NCBI GenBank assembly: GCA_900314745.1
Contig: OMWK01000007.1
Coordinates: forward strand, 53,007 to 117,006
Source: an uncultured Eubacteriales bacterium
GTDB lineage: Bacteria > Bacillota > Clostridia > Saccharofermentanales > Saccharofermentanaceae
Length of the DNA stretch: 64,000 bases
Reading direction: 5' to 3'
Part shown: positions 56,766 through 64,000 of the stretch, piece after piece
Numbering within the stretch: the stretch's first letter is position 1
Layout of the letters: each line of letters starts with the position of its first letter
Notes under the pieces: model-generated
What the model was told of the DNA's origin: nothing
The model's database searches: none
What the model saw: the letters and a program-made list of their open reading frames with translations, nothing else
Program-made: the position numbers and the translations under genes

Positions 56766-58625
56766 TTATTCAACAGTTACGCTCTTCGCGAGATTCCTCG
56801 GTTTATCAACGTCACAGCCCTTGTTGACCGCCATATAATAAGCGAACAGCTGACAGGGCAGAACACCGAGAATAGGCGCGAATATCTCATCACAGTCAGG
56901 AATTACGAACTTCTCATCGCAGGAGAAACTGTTCTTCGCAAGTCTCTCCGGGATGATGGCAAGAACTGTTGCTCCTCTCGTTCTTACTTCCTTGATATTT
57001 GACTCCATCTTGGAAGCGAGCTCATCCTGTGTTATCGGTGATACAACCAAGGTTCCGTCCTCAATGAGAGCAATGGTTCCGTGCTTAAGTTCACCGCCTG
57101 CATATGCTTCTGAATGGATGTAAGAGATCTCCTTAAGCTTAAGTGAAGCTTCCATGGACAGATAATAATCAAGTCCTCTTCCCATGAAGAAGATCGAATC
57201 GGCATTAAACTGCGTTGATGCAAATCTCTGAATCTGATTCTGCTTGGAAAGAATTGCCTTAAGCTTCTCGGGAATAGCGAGAAGTTCCGCATGATACTCC
57301 TTATACTTCTCGGGTGTAATGCATCCGAGCGTATATGCAAACTTAATTGCCATAAGGTACATGCATCCGAGCTGTGTTGTATATGCCTTGGTGGAAGCAA
57401 CTGAGATCTCAGGACCTGCAGCAGTATAGAGAACATAATCCGCTTCACGTGCGATAGTACTGCCGATGACATTAACAACGGCTATCGTACGGCTTCCCTT
57501 CTCCTTAGCAATCTTCATTGCATTACGTGTATCCAAAGTCTCACCGGACTGTGATATGACAATAGTCAGTGTATGCTCATCGATCAAAGGATCGGAATAG
57601 ATGAATTCACTTGCAACTCCGCACACGGTCGGTATCCTGCACAGCTTCTCAAAGAGGAACTTGCCTACACAGCCTGCATGATATGCAGTTCCGCATGCAA
57701 TGATATTGATGTTCGTGATTCCTGCAAGGAATTCCTTATCAACAGGAATATGCTCGAGATAGATCCTCTCATCCTGAATTCTGGGACGTACGGTAGCATC
57801 AAATGCAGAAGGCTCTTCGAACATCTCCTTCATCATGAAATGAGCATATCCTCCCTTCTGTGCGGCATCTGCATCCCATTCAACAGTTGATACGCTGTAT
57901 TCTACAGGCTCACCGTGAATATCCTTGATCTCGATGGAATCCTTCTTCATGACGAGGTAGCAGTTGTCCTCCATGAAGACAACATCTCTCGTATACTCGA
58001 TGAGAGCTGTGATATCGGAAGCAACAAAATTCTCGTTCTTGCCAAGGCCGATAACGATCGGGTTATCCTTCTTGGCACAAATGAGCTGATCAGGCTTATC
58101 AACGCACAGGATGCAAAGAGCATATGAACCGACAATATCTGCAAGAGCCCTGCATACGGCAGCTTCGATATCGTTATTGCCGGATTTAACATAGTAATAC
58201 TCGATAAGCTGTGCAACTACTTCAGTATCTGTCTCAGACTTGAATTCATATCCCTTCTTCTTAAGGAACTTACGAAGTTCTGCATAATTCTCGATGATTC
58301 CGTTATGAACTACGCAGATCTTGCCGTTCATGGAAAGATGCGGGTGCGAATTCTCATCTGAAGGAGCACCGTGTGTAGCCCATCTCGTATGACCGATTCC
58401 GGATGAGATCTTATTGGTCTTATGCTCATCCAGGTTAAATCCCAAAGAGGCCACTTTCTCTTCAAGTTCATTAACGCGGCCCTTCTTCTTAATGAGTTTC
58501 AATTCACCGTCTTTAATAAAAGAAACACCGGCAGAATCGTAACCACGATACTCCAGTGTCTTCAAACCTTTAATAAGAACAGAAAGCGTATTTCTTGCTC
58601 CAATATAACCTACAATTCCACACAT
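56766..58625 (-). CDS. glmS: Glutamine:fructose-6-phosphate aminotransferase
   Basis: 619 residues. The N-terminal Ntn glutaminase has an intact Cys2 (CGIVGYIG), HTRWATHG and HNGIIEN motifs, followed by two SIS domains and the C-terminal KSVTVE. It makes glucosamine-6-phosphate. It starts two bases after the cyclase gene, which leaves no 5' leader for a glmS ribozyme. Confidence 0.97.
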   Translation of the reverse strand: MCGIVGYIGARNTLSVLIKGLKTLEYRGYDSAGVSFIKDGELKLIKKKGRVNELEEKVASLGFNLDEHKTNKISSGIGHTRWATHGAPSDENSHPHLSMNGKICVVHNGIIENYAELRKFLKKKGYEFKSETDTEVVAQLIEYYYVKSGNNDIEAAVCRALADIVGSYALCILCVDKPDQLICAKKDNPIVIGLGKNENFVASDITALIEYTRDVVFMEDNCYLVMKKDSIEIKDIHGEPVEYSVSTVEWDADAAQKGGYAHFMMKEMFEEPSAFDATVRPRIQDERIYLEHIPVDKEFLAGITNINIIACGTAYHAGCVGKFLFEKLCRIPTVCGVASEFIYSDPLIDEHTLTIVISQSGETLDTRNAMKIAKEKGSRTIAVVNVIGSTIAREADYVLYTAAGPEISVASTKAYTTQLGCMYLMAIKFAYTLGCITPEKYKEYHAELLAIPEKLKAILSKQNQIQRFASTQFNADSIFFMGRGLDYYLSMEASLKLKEISYIHSEAYAGGELKHGTIALIEDGTLVVSPITQDELASKMESNIKEVRTRGATVLAIIPERLAKNSFSCDEKFVIPDCDEIFAPILGVLPCQLFAYYMAVNKGCDVDKPRNLAKSVTVE

Positions 58626-58627
58626 AA

Positions 58628-60076
58628 TCAGTTAGCCTCCTGTTCGGCATTGGTCGAATCATTTAAGGAATAGACCGTTACCGATATTGTCTCCGGAACC
58701 TGACGTTCAACTCTGAAATAAACATCACTGTTCGAAGATGTAATAACGATCGGAAGTTCAGCAACTCCGGTCGAAGAAATATTCGAATAATCAATGCTTG
58801 CAACGATGTCGCTTACATCAAGATCATCAAGTGTCTCCTGTCTTCCTACGATCTCGAGTTCGACTGAATCAATAGGATAAGAAACATCGATATTATCGGG
58901 TGTAGCCGTACTGTCGTATGTTATCGGAACATTAACAGATGCGGTAACAACAGGATTCGTGTTGACCTGAATATACATCCACAAGCAGAAAGACAGAAGC
59001 AGTGAAAGAAGCATGAGAATGAACTTGGATCCTGCTCCTACCCTTGAAGAATTAGCCATGACCTCAGCCTTGGCAGTACGGATCTGAAGATTCTCGGAAG
59101 CCTCACCTGCAGCCTCTGTAGCGGATACATAAGCCTGACGTGCCTCTTCCTCAGCCTTCTTACGTATAACCTTACCGAAGAAACGGCCGATACCCTTCTT
59201 CTCAACCTTATCTGCTGATACACCGAGGAGATAGTCGAGATTAGCCTCGAGCTCTCTCGAATCCTTCATCTCATAGAGATTGCCGTTAACGGCTATGGAT
59301 ACCTTGCCGCGCTCCTCGGAGACAACAACGACTACCGTATCACCCATCTCACTTGCACCTACGGCAGCTCTGTGACGGGTTCCGGATCTCTCGAGGTTAT
59401 GCATTGTAACTGACAGAGGAACATGGCATCTGGCAGCTATGATCCTTCCTTCCCTGATGAGAAGTCCTCCGTCATGCATCGGAGAGCCCTTATAAAATAC
59501 TGACTGTAGAACTGAGCTCGTGACAGTCGAATCAAACCTTACGACATTCTCCTGTGTGAGAAGCTCATCGAGTCTCGTTTTCCTCTCAATAAGGATGAGT
59601 GCGCCGGTATATGTGGATGCCATATCCTTGCAAGCACTTACTATCTCATGAATGAAGCTCGCCGACAGCGCTGCTTCATTGGCTTCTTCAGAAGTGAATA
59701 AATTTCTCAGCGAACCGAAGGACTTAAGACCTACGGTCTCGAGAACTCTTCTAAGTTCAGGCTGGAAGAGAACGATAAACAGAATTGCAACCACATAAAG
59801 GAGCCTGTTAAAGATAAAGCCGATCATCTCCAGACCGAACAGACCGCACATAAGAACGAACAGAAGGATAAGAACAATACCCTTGATAAGCTGCCATGCA
59901 CGTGACTGCTTTACAAACAGCAGGATCCAATAGAAAAGAGCCGCGACAAGAAAAATATCAATGGCATAACGAATGACATCAATAGTGCTGCCGAAGAAAA
60001 TGGAACCGCTTGACAAGCTGTTCAGCATCTCGACTACGAAGTCTATTAACTGTGCAATTATAGAATCACTGCCCAT
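58628..60076 (-). CDS. Diadenylate cyclase CdaA fused to CdaR (YbbR)
   Basis: 482 residues from the ATG at 60076; an ORF start 43 codons earlier would lie in nagA. Three membrane helices (about 36-54, 63-82, 86-106) and a cytoplasmic DAC domain (about 125-285) form CdaA. Its catalytic motifs are HDGG at 201-204 (usually DGA) and RHR at 234-236. After a linker, a fourth helix (350-369) leads to an outer YbbR domain (about 375-470), as in CdaR. In Bacillus and Listeria these are two proteins. It makes c-di-AMP, controlling osmolyte and cell-wall balance. No ribosome site is seen; glmS follows two bases later. Confidence 0.9.
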   Translation of the reverse strand: MGSDSIIAQLIDFVVEMLNSLSSGSIFFGSTIDVIRYAIDIFLVAALFYWILLFVKQSRAWQLIKGIVLILLFVLMCGLFGLEMIGFIFNRLLYVVAILFIVLFQPELRRVLETVGLKSFGSLRNLFTSEEANEAALSASFIHEIVSACKDMASTYTGALILIERKTRLDELLTQENVVRFDSTVTSSVLQSVFYKGSPMHDGGLLIREGRIIAARCHVPLSVTMHNLERSGTRHRAAVGASEMGDTVVVVVSEERGKVSIAVNGNLYEMKDSRELEANLDYLLGVSADKVEKKGIGRFFGKVIRKKAEEEARQAYVSATEAAGEASENLQIRTAKAEVMANSSRVGAGSKFILMLLSLLLSFCLWMYIQVNTNPVVTASVNVPITYDSTATPDNIDVSYPIDSVELEIVGRQETLDDLDVSDIVASIDYSNISSTGVAELPIVITSSNSDVYFRVERQVPETISVTVYSLNDSTNAEQEAN

Positions 60077-60083
60077 ATTATTT

Positions 60084-60112
60084 ATTTTATATAAAATAAT
60101 ATTAACATGCAA
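60084..60112 (-). promoter_or_regulatory. Promoter placing +1 at the ATG of the cdaA-cdaR gene
   Basis: Minus-strand -35 TTGCAT (60107-60112, inside the last codons of nagA) and -10 TAAAAT (60084-60089), spacing 17. The ATG at 60076 is the eighth base after the -10, and there is no ribosome site. Confidence 0.55.
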
Positions 60113-61022
60113 GAAATTTGAGTCTCGAAAGAGGATTATCCACGCAGGCCTTAAGCACCTTCTCAGGAGCGACGCCAAACGAGATAAGCCTGGATGCTTC
60201 CTCACTCATATTTGTAACGGAACCCGCCAGATTTCCGCCTTCGCCGTAATATGTTCTTCCGCCCTTAACTGTAACGTCAGCATCTGCAAGTTTATACATG
60301 CCGTCAGGCATGCCTGCGCCACGCATTGCATCTGAAACAACTATGATCCTGTCCTCCGGCAGCAACTCGAAAAGCATTCTCAGCACCGGAGGGCTGATAT
60401 GAATGCCATCACATATCACTTCTGCGTAGATGTTCTTGTTATCAAATACTGCCCCGAGTATTCCGGGATCTCTCTTAGTACACGAATTCATAGCATTAAG
60501 AAGATGAGTTACACTTTGTGCACCGGCCTCAAATGCTTCGCAGGCGATATCATAGTCAGCTTCCGTATGAGCAAGTGAGATGATATATCTGCTGCTGTAC
60601 TGCCTTATAAAATCAATTCCGCCGTCAAGCTCCGGAGCGACATCGATTATCTTAAGAAGCCCGGGATAATGAGACTCGATCCTGTCAACGATTCGCCCGG
60701 CTTTTGAAGGAGAAATGCAGTAATCACGGTTCTGAACTCCCGCCTTGTTGGGACTCATGAATGGTCCTTCGAGATGAACCCCCAGGATCTCGGAGTAAAG
60801 TCCTCCCTCTTCCTTCAGTTTATCCGAAGCTTTGGCCACTGCATCAAAACATCGCATAATATTATCTTCGCTTATTGTCATGGTGGTCGGACAGAAAGCC
60901 TTCACTCCGAATTCCGGGAGCCTTCTTGCCAGGTTCATGATTCCTTCATATGAAGCGTCAGATACATCTTCACCGAAAGCGCCGTGTATATGCGTATCAA
61001 TAAAAACCGGTTCACTATGCAT
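60102..61022 (-). CDS. nagA: Compact N-acetylglucosamine-6-phosphate deacetylase
   Basis: 306 residues, against about 380 for usual NagA. The protein starts directly at the metal motif (FIDTHIHG, His11 and His13). It keeps Glu85 (HLEGPF), His152, His173 (VTHLLNAM) and catalytic Asp231 (VSDAMR), so the barrel active site is complete. It lacks both the N-terminal and C-terminal parts of the small beta-sandwich domain. It deacetylates GlcNAc-6-phosphate, feeding NagB or GlmM. No ribosome site is present, and the gdhA terminator lies directly upstream, so the start cannot be earlier. Confidence 0.9.
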   Translation of the reverse strand: MHSEPVFIDTHIHGAFGEDVSDASYEGIMNLARRLPEFGVKAFCPTTMTISEDNIMRCFDAVAKASDKLKEEGGLYSEILGVHLEGPFMSPNKAGVQNRDYCISPSKAGRIVDRIESHYPGLLKIIDVAPELDGGIDFIRQYSSRYIISLAHTEADYDIACEAFEAGAQSVTHLLNAMNSCTKRDPGILGAVFDNKNIYAEVICDGIHISPPVLRMLFELLPEDRIIVVSDAMRGAGMPDGMYKLADADVTVKGGRTYYGEGGNLAGSVTNMSEEASRLISFGVAPEKVLKACVDNPLSRLKFLAC

Positions 61023-61028
61023 AAATCT

Positions 61029-61037
61029 ATTATCTCA
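61029..61037 (-). promoter_or_regulatory. Extended -10 of nagA
   Basis: Minus-strand TGA-GATAAT: an extended -10 with the hexamer at 61029-61034. The nagA ATG (61022) is the seventh base after it. The -35 position falls in the gdhA terminator stem and is poor. Confidence 0.45.
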
Positions 61038-61045
61038 CAAAAATG

Positions 61046-61072
61046 AAAAAGGGCTGCAATTCGCAGCCCTTT
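61046..61072 (-). terminator. Rho-independent terminator of gdhA
   Basis: A perfect 10-bp stem (AAAGGGCTGC / GCAGCCCTTT) with a five-base loop, followed on the minus strand by T-rich sequence. It lies 23 bases past the gdhA stop. Confidence 0.9.
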
Positions 61073-61095
61073 CCACGAAAAGTCTTAATTATCGA

Positions 61096-62508
<1,413 letters not shown>

Positions 62509-62527
62509 TTATTCATAAACTGGAAAA

Positions 62528-62556
62528 ATAATATATCAACGGTTAGAAATATGCAA
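62528..62556 (-). promoter_or_regulatory. Promoter of gdhA
   Basis: Minus-strand -35 TTGCAT (62551-62556) and -10 TATTAT (62528-62533), spacing 17, giving a leader of about 60 bases with the ribosome site near its end. Confidence 0.75.
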
Positions 62557-62582
62557 TAATCAATTTTACAAAATTCAAATAG

Positions 62583-63050
62583 TCAATTAGAAGGCACAGA
62601 AGCAGCCGGAGTTGCCGTTACTGAACCCTGATTATTGCCGGACCCCGATACCGTGAAGGGATCATTACGGGTAACTTCCTCAACAGTAGAGATACCGAAC
62701 ATGTCCTGATACTGCTCAATATTTATGTGAGGAAGTATTGCATTGATGCATATAAACAGAATAAGGAAAAAAATAATTATCAATAGTCCTCTGTTAAGAA
62801 TAATGAGATTACGCTCAGCATTATGCTTCGAATCTATATGAGACTTGGTCGCGTATCCGACAAGTACATAGACCTTGTTTGCCGTATCCCTCTTGGGCTT
62901 TCTTCTGTACTCCGTAAGCTTCCTCTTAAAGTAATTCTCGCACCTTGAAGGAAGATTCTTAAAGAACTTAACCGTAGTTCTTACTATGGAGCCGAATATG
63001 GCGGATAGCTTGTCGCCTATGCCCGGATTGTCAGCAGTCGAATTATTCAT
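62583..63050 (-). CDS. Single-pass membrane protein of unknown function
   Basis: 155 residues from the ATG at 63050; a TTG six codons earlier is less likely. A basic cytoplasmic region (1-85) precedes one membrane helix (about 87-106) and an outer tail of about 50 residues ending in a Gly/Ser/Thr/Pro stretch. No known domain was recognised, and there is no LysM motif. No ribosome site is seen; a TATAAT ends eight bases before the ATG. It follows the small HTH gene and is divergent from lexA, the place where yneA sits in Bacillus, but the topology does not match YneA. Confidence 0.55.
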   Translation of the reverse strand: MNNSTADNPGIGDKLSAIFGSIVRTTVKFFKNLPSRCENYFKRKLTEYRRKPKRDTANKVYVLVGYATKSHIDSKHNAERNLIILNRGLLIIIFFLILFICINAILPHINIEQYQDMFGISTVEEVTRNDPFTVSGSGNNQGSVTATPAASVPSN

Positions 63051-63057
63051 ATGGAGA

Positions 63058-63063
63058 ATTATA
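63058..63063 (-). promoter_or_regulatory. -10 box just upstream of the 63050 gene
   Basis: A perfect minus-strand TATAAT. The ATG at 63050 is the eighth base after it. The -35 (TTTTAA, spacing 17) is weak. Confidence 0.45.
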
Positions 63064-63091
63064 ACCAAACATATGAATAATTAAAACCTCT

Positions 63092-63589
63092 CTATTCTTC
63101 ATCTTTAAGCATGTATCTTTTGAGAAGAAGCTCTACCCCCTTCTCGATTTTCCTGTAACAGGAAGACTTGCTCATAAACGTTATCCTGCTCACTTCATCC
63201 ATATCAAGCCCCTTGAAATACCGAAGATACAGTAATCTCGAGTACGGCTCCGGCATCGAGAGCAATTCCACAAATAGCTCCAGTGCCATAGAATGTCTGC
63301 TCAAAATATCAGAAGTCTGGTTACCCAGTTTTTTTATGAAACTGTCATAGCCTTCACTTATAGAGATTATCTCGGCTTCAATATCCTTCTTGCCTCCCTT
63401 TACTCCCGTATATGAAGGATTAAGAACCTTTACCGGAGCATGATCACGATAATAAAGATCCTTAAGAAAGGTGCGCTTGTCATCCAGGCTTGTACACATG
63501 AAATTGACCAGATTCTCGGCCTCTTCGCTCTTGCAGGTCAGATCCATATACAGGCTATTAAGTCGTTTTATGAGTATATCTTCGTACAT
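63092..63589 (-). CDS. Sigma-region-4-like helix-turn-helix protein
   Basis: 165 residues from the ATG at 63589, which has a GGGAGG site; an ORF start 13 codons earlier overlaps the LexA box. The N-terminal half is helical and charged. The C-terminal third (about 105-160) reads as a sigma-70 region-4-like HTH, with LLYLRYFKGLDMDEVSRIT and SKSSCYRKIEKG. It resembles the DUF1492/ArpU-like phage-type regulators. The LexA box 15 bases upstream suggests SOS control. Function unknown. Confidence 0.65.
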   Translation of the reverse strand: MYEDILIKRLNSLYMDLTCKSEEAENLVNFMCTSLDDKRTFLKDLYYRDHAPVKVLNPSYTGVKGGKKDIEAEIISISEGYDSFIKKLGNQTSDILSRHSMALELFVELLSMPEPYSRLLYLRYFKGLDMDEVSRITFMSKSSCYRKIEKGVELLLKRYMLKDEE

Positions 63590-63603
63590 ATATTCCTCCC
63601 ATA

Positions 63604-63617
63604 CGAACAAGTGTTTG
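63604..63617. promoter_or_regulatory. LexA (SOS) box
   Basis: CGAACAAGTGTTTG is a full match to the Firmicute LexA/DinR consensus CGAACRNRYGTTYG. It overlaps the lexA -35 and lies 15 bases upstream of the divergent HTH gene, so LexA would repress itself and possibly that gene. Confidence 0.9.
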
Positions 63618-63642
63618 ACAAAATCCATGTCAATGGTAAAAT
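63615..63642 (+). promoter_or_regulatory. Promoter of lexA
   Basis: -35 TTGACA (63615-63620) and -10 TAAAAT (63637-63642), spacing 16. The -35 shares bases with the LexA box. Confidence 0.8.
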
Positions 63643-63678
63643 CTAGATATAGAAAATATGTTTGGAGGATCGTTCGTT

Positions 63679-64000
63679 ATGACAACCGAGACCATTCCCG
63701 AGAAGAAGTCCGATAAGACGATCGACAGAGTTTATAACTACGTTAAGTATTATATTAAGACAAACACATATTCCCCTTCTGTTAGAGATATATGCAAGGG
63801 TGCGGGTCTCAAGTCTACTTCATCCGTACACATGTATCTCAAGAAGCTTGATGAGATGGGATTGATAGAATACCGCCCGGGCATGAGAAGGGCGATAATT
63901 ATTAAGAATACAGATGAAGAGAATGAGACCGTTACCCCTGCCGATGTTGTCAGGCTTCCGTGTATCGGTAAGATCACAGCCGGTGTACCTATATACGCTC
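63679..64000 (+). CDS. lexA: LexA repressor, N-terminal part (cut by window edge)
   Basis: 107 codons up to the window end. A winged helix-turn-helix (about 10-75) includes SPSVRDICKGAGLKSTSSVH, where the recognition helix reads DNA. It is followed by the linker and KITAGVPI, which holds the Ala-Gly self-cleavage bond. The Ser/Lys catalytic domain lies beyond the edge. RecA filaments trigger cleavage and switch on SOS genes. A GGAGG site precedes the ATG, and the operator upstream shows autoregulation. Confidence 0.94.
   Translation, partial: MTTETIPEKKSDKTIDRVYNYVKYYIKTNTYSPSVRDICKGAGLKSTSSVHMYLKKLDEMGLIEYRPGMRRAIIIKNTDEENETVTPADVVRLPCIGKITAGVPIYA

Noticed and set aside
60077..60205. Longer start for the diadenylate cyclase at 60205
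   Set aside because: It would add 43 residues antithetic to the family N-terminus, lie in the nagA coding region and cross the predicted promoter.
62583..63050. YneA-type division inhibitor beside lexA
   Set aside because: No LysM domain, and the membrane helix is central instead of N-terminal; only position agrees.

Overview
The window reads as ordinary chromosome from a Bacillota of the class Clostridia, with base composition in the mid-40s % GC by eye. Gene order places it there: ylxM-ffh-rpsP-khpA-rimM-trmD-rplS with rbgA-rnhB nearby, efp-asp23-amaP-DUF2273-nusB-xseA-xseB-ispA-dxs-nadK-argR-recN, groES-groEL under a CIRCE operator, a diadenylate cyclase/CdaR gene next to glmS and glmM, RNase Y, and LexA with the Firmicute-type SOS box. 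A GH5 lipoprotein, a reversed-domain GH3 glucosidase and a PPi-dependent phosphofructokinase suggest a polysaccharide-fermenting gut or rumen-type anaerobe. That last point is inference; I cannot name genus or species.

Almost everything lies on the minus strand. From left to right: a DUF4340/GldG/ABC-2 exporter operon cut by the left edge (1-3711); an acyl-ACP thioesterase with a small membrane protein (3769-5038); groESL (5107-7121); galE with an LCP ligase (7172-9382); a two-component system (9480-11733); rny (11907-13469) divergent from a RluA-family pseudouridine synthase; the recN-to-efp block (14465-23839); a plus-strand degenerate GGDEF/EAL protein (23956-25596); rnhB-rbgA, a GH3 gene and the rplS-to-ylxM translation/SRP block (25612-33586); four overlapping genes carrying GNAT domains, one fused to an isochorismatase-like hydrolase (33652-36236); pfp (36312-37970) divergent from a PHP-family phosphatase; a close-packed run of twelve genes, GH5-capA-purE-purF-purN-purO-AICARFT-argJ-nadE-MBOAT-SGNH-GLUG (38918-52779); a HEAT-repeat gene (+); an amino-sugar and c-di-AMP block, nagA, cdaA-cdaR fusion, glmS, glmM, GlmU-like acetyltransferase, nagB, GNAT (53371-61022); gdhA; and two small genes divergent from lexA, which is cut by the right edge.

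Several groups work together. GlmS, GlmM and the beta-helix acetyltransferase lead toward UDP-GlcNAc, while NagA and NagB return amino sugars to fructose-6-phosphate, and the diadenylate cyclase sits beside GlmM as in other Firmicutes. The purine genes cover PRPP to phosphoribosylamine (PurF), GAR formylation (PurN), the carboxylase step (PurE) and the last two steps with separate AICAR formyltransferase and PurO-type cyclohydrolase; purC, purD, purL, purM and purB are not here. The MBOAT/SGNH pair is a likely extracytoplasmic acylation machine.

The points most worth a second look are: (1) a PurF whose glutaminase active site is destroyed while the rest of the enzyme is intact; (2) a diadenylate cyclase fused in one chain to its regulator CdaR/YbbR; (3) five or six genes whose predicted promoter places transcription start on or next to the start codon, with no Shine-Dalgarno, suggesting leaderless mRNAs; (4) a GGDEF/EAL protein with both active sites eroded; (5) a NagA reduced to its catalytic barrel. 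No tRNA, rRNA, CRISPR array, insertion sequence or prophage was recognised. No gene-free stretch exceeds 300 bases; the longest gaps (52780-52961, 7028-7171, 11734-11906) hold the promoters, operators and terminators listed.
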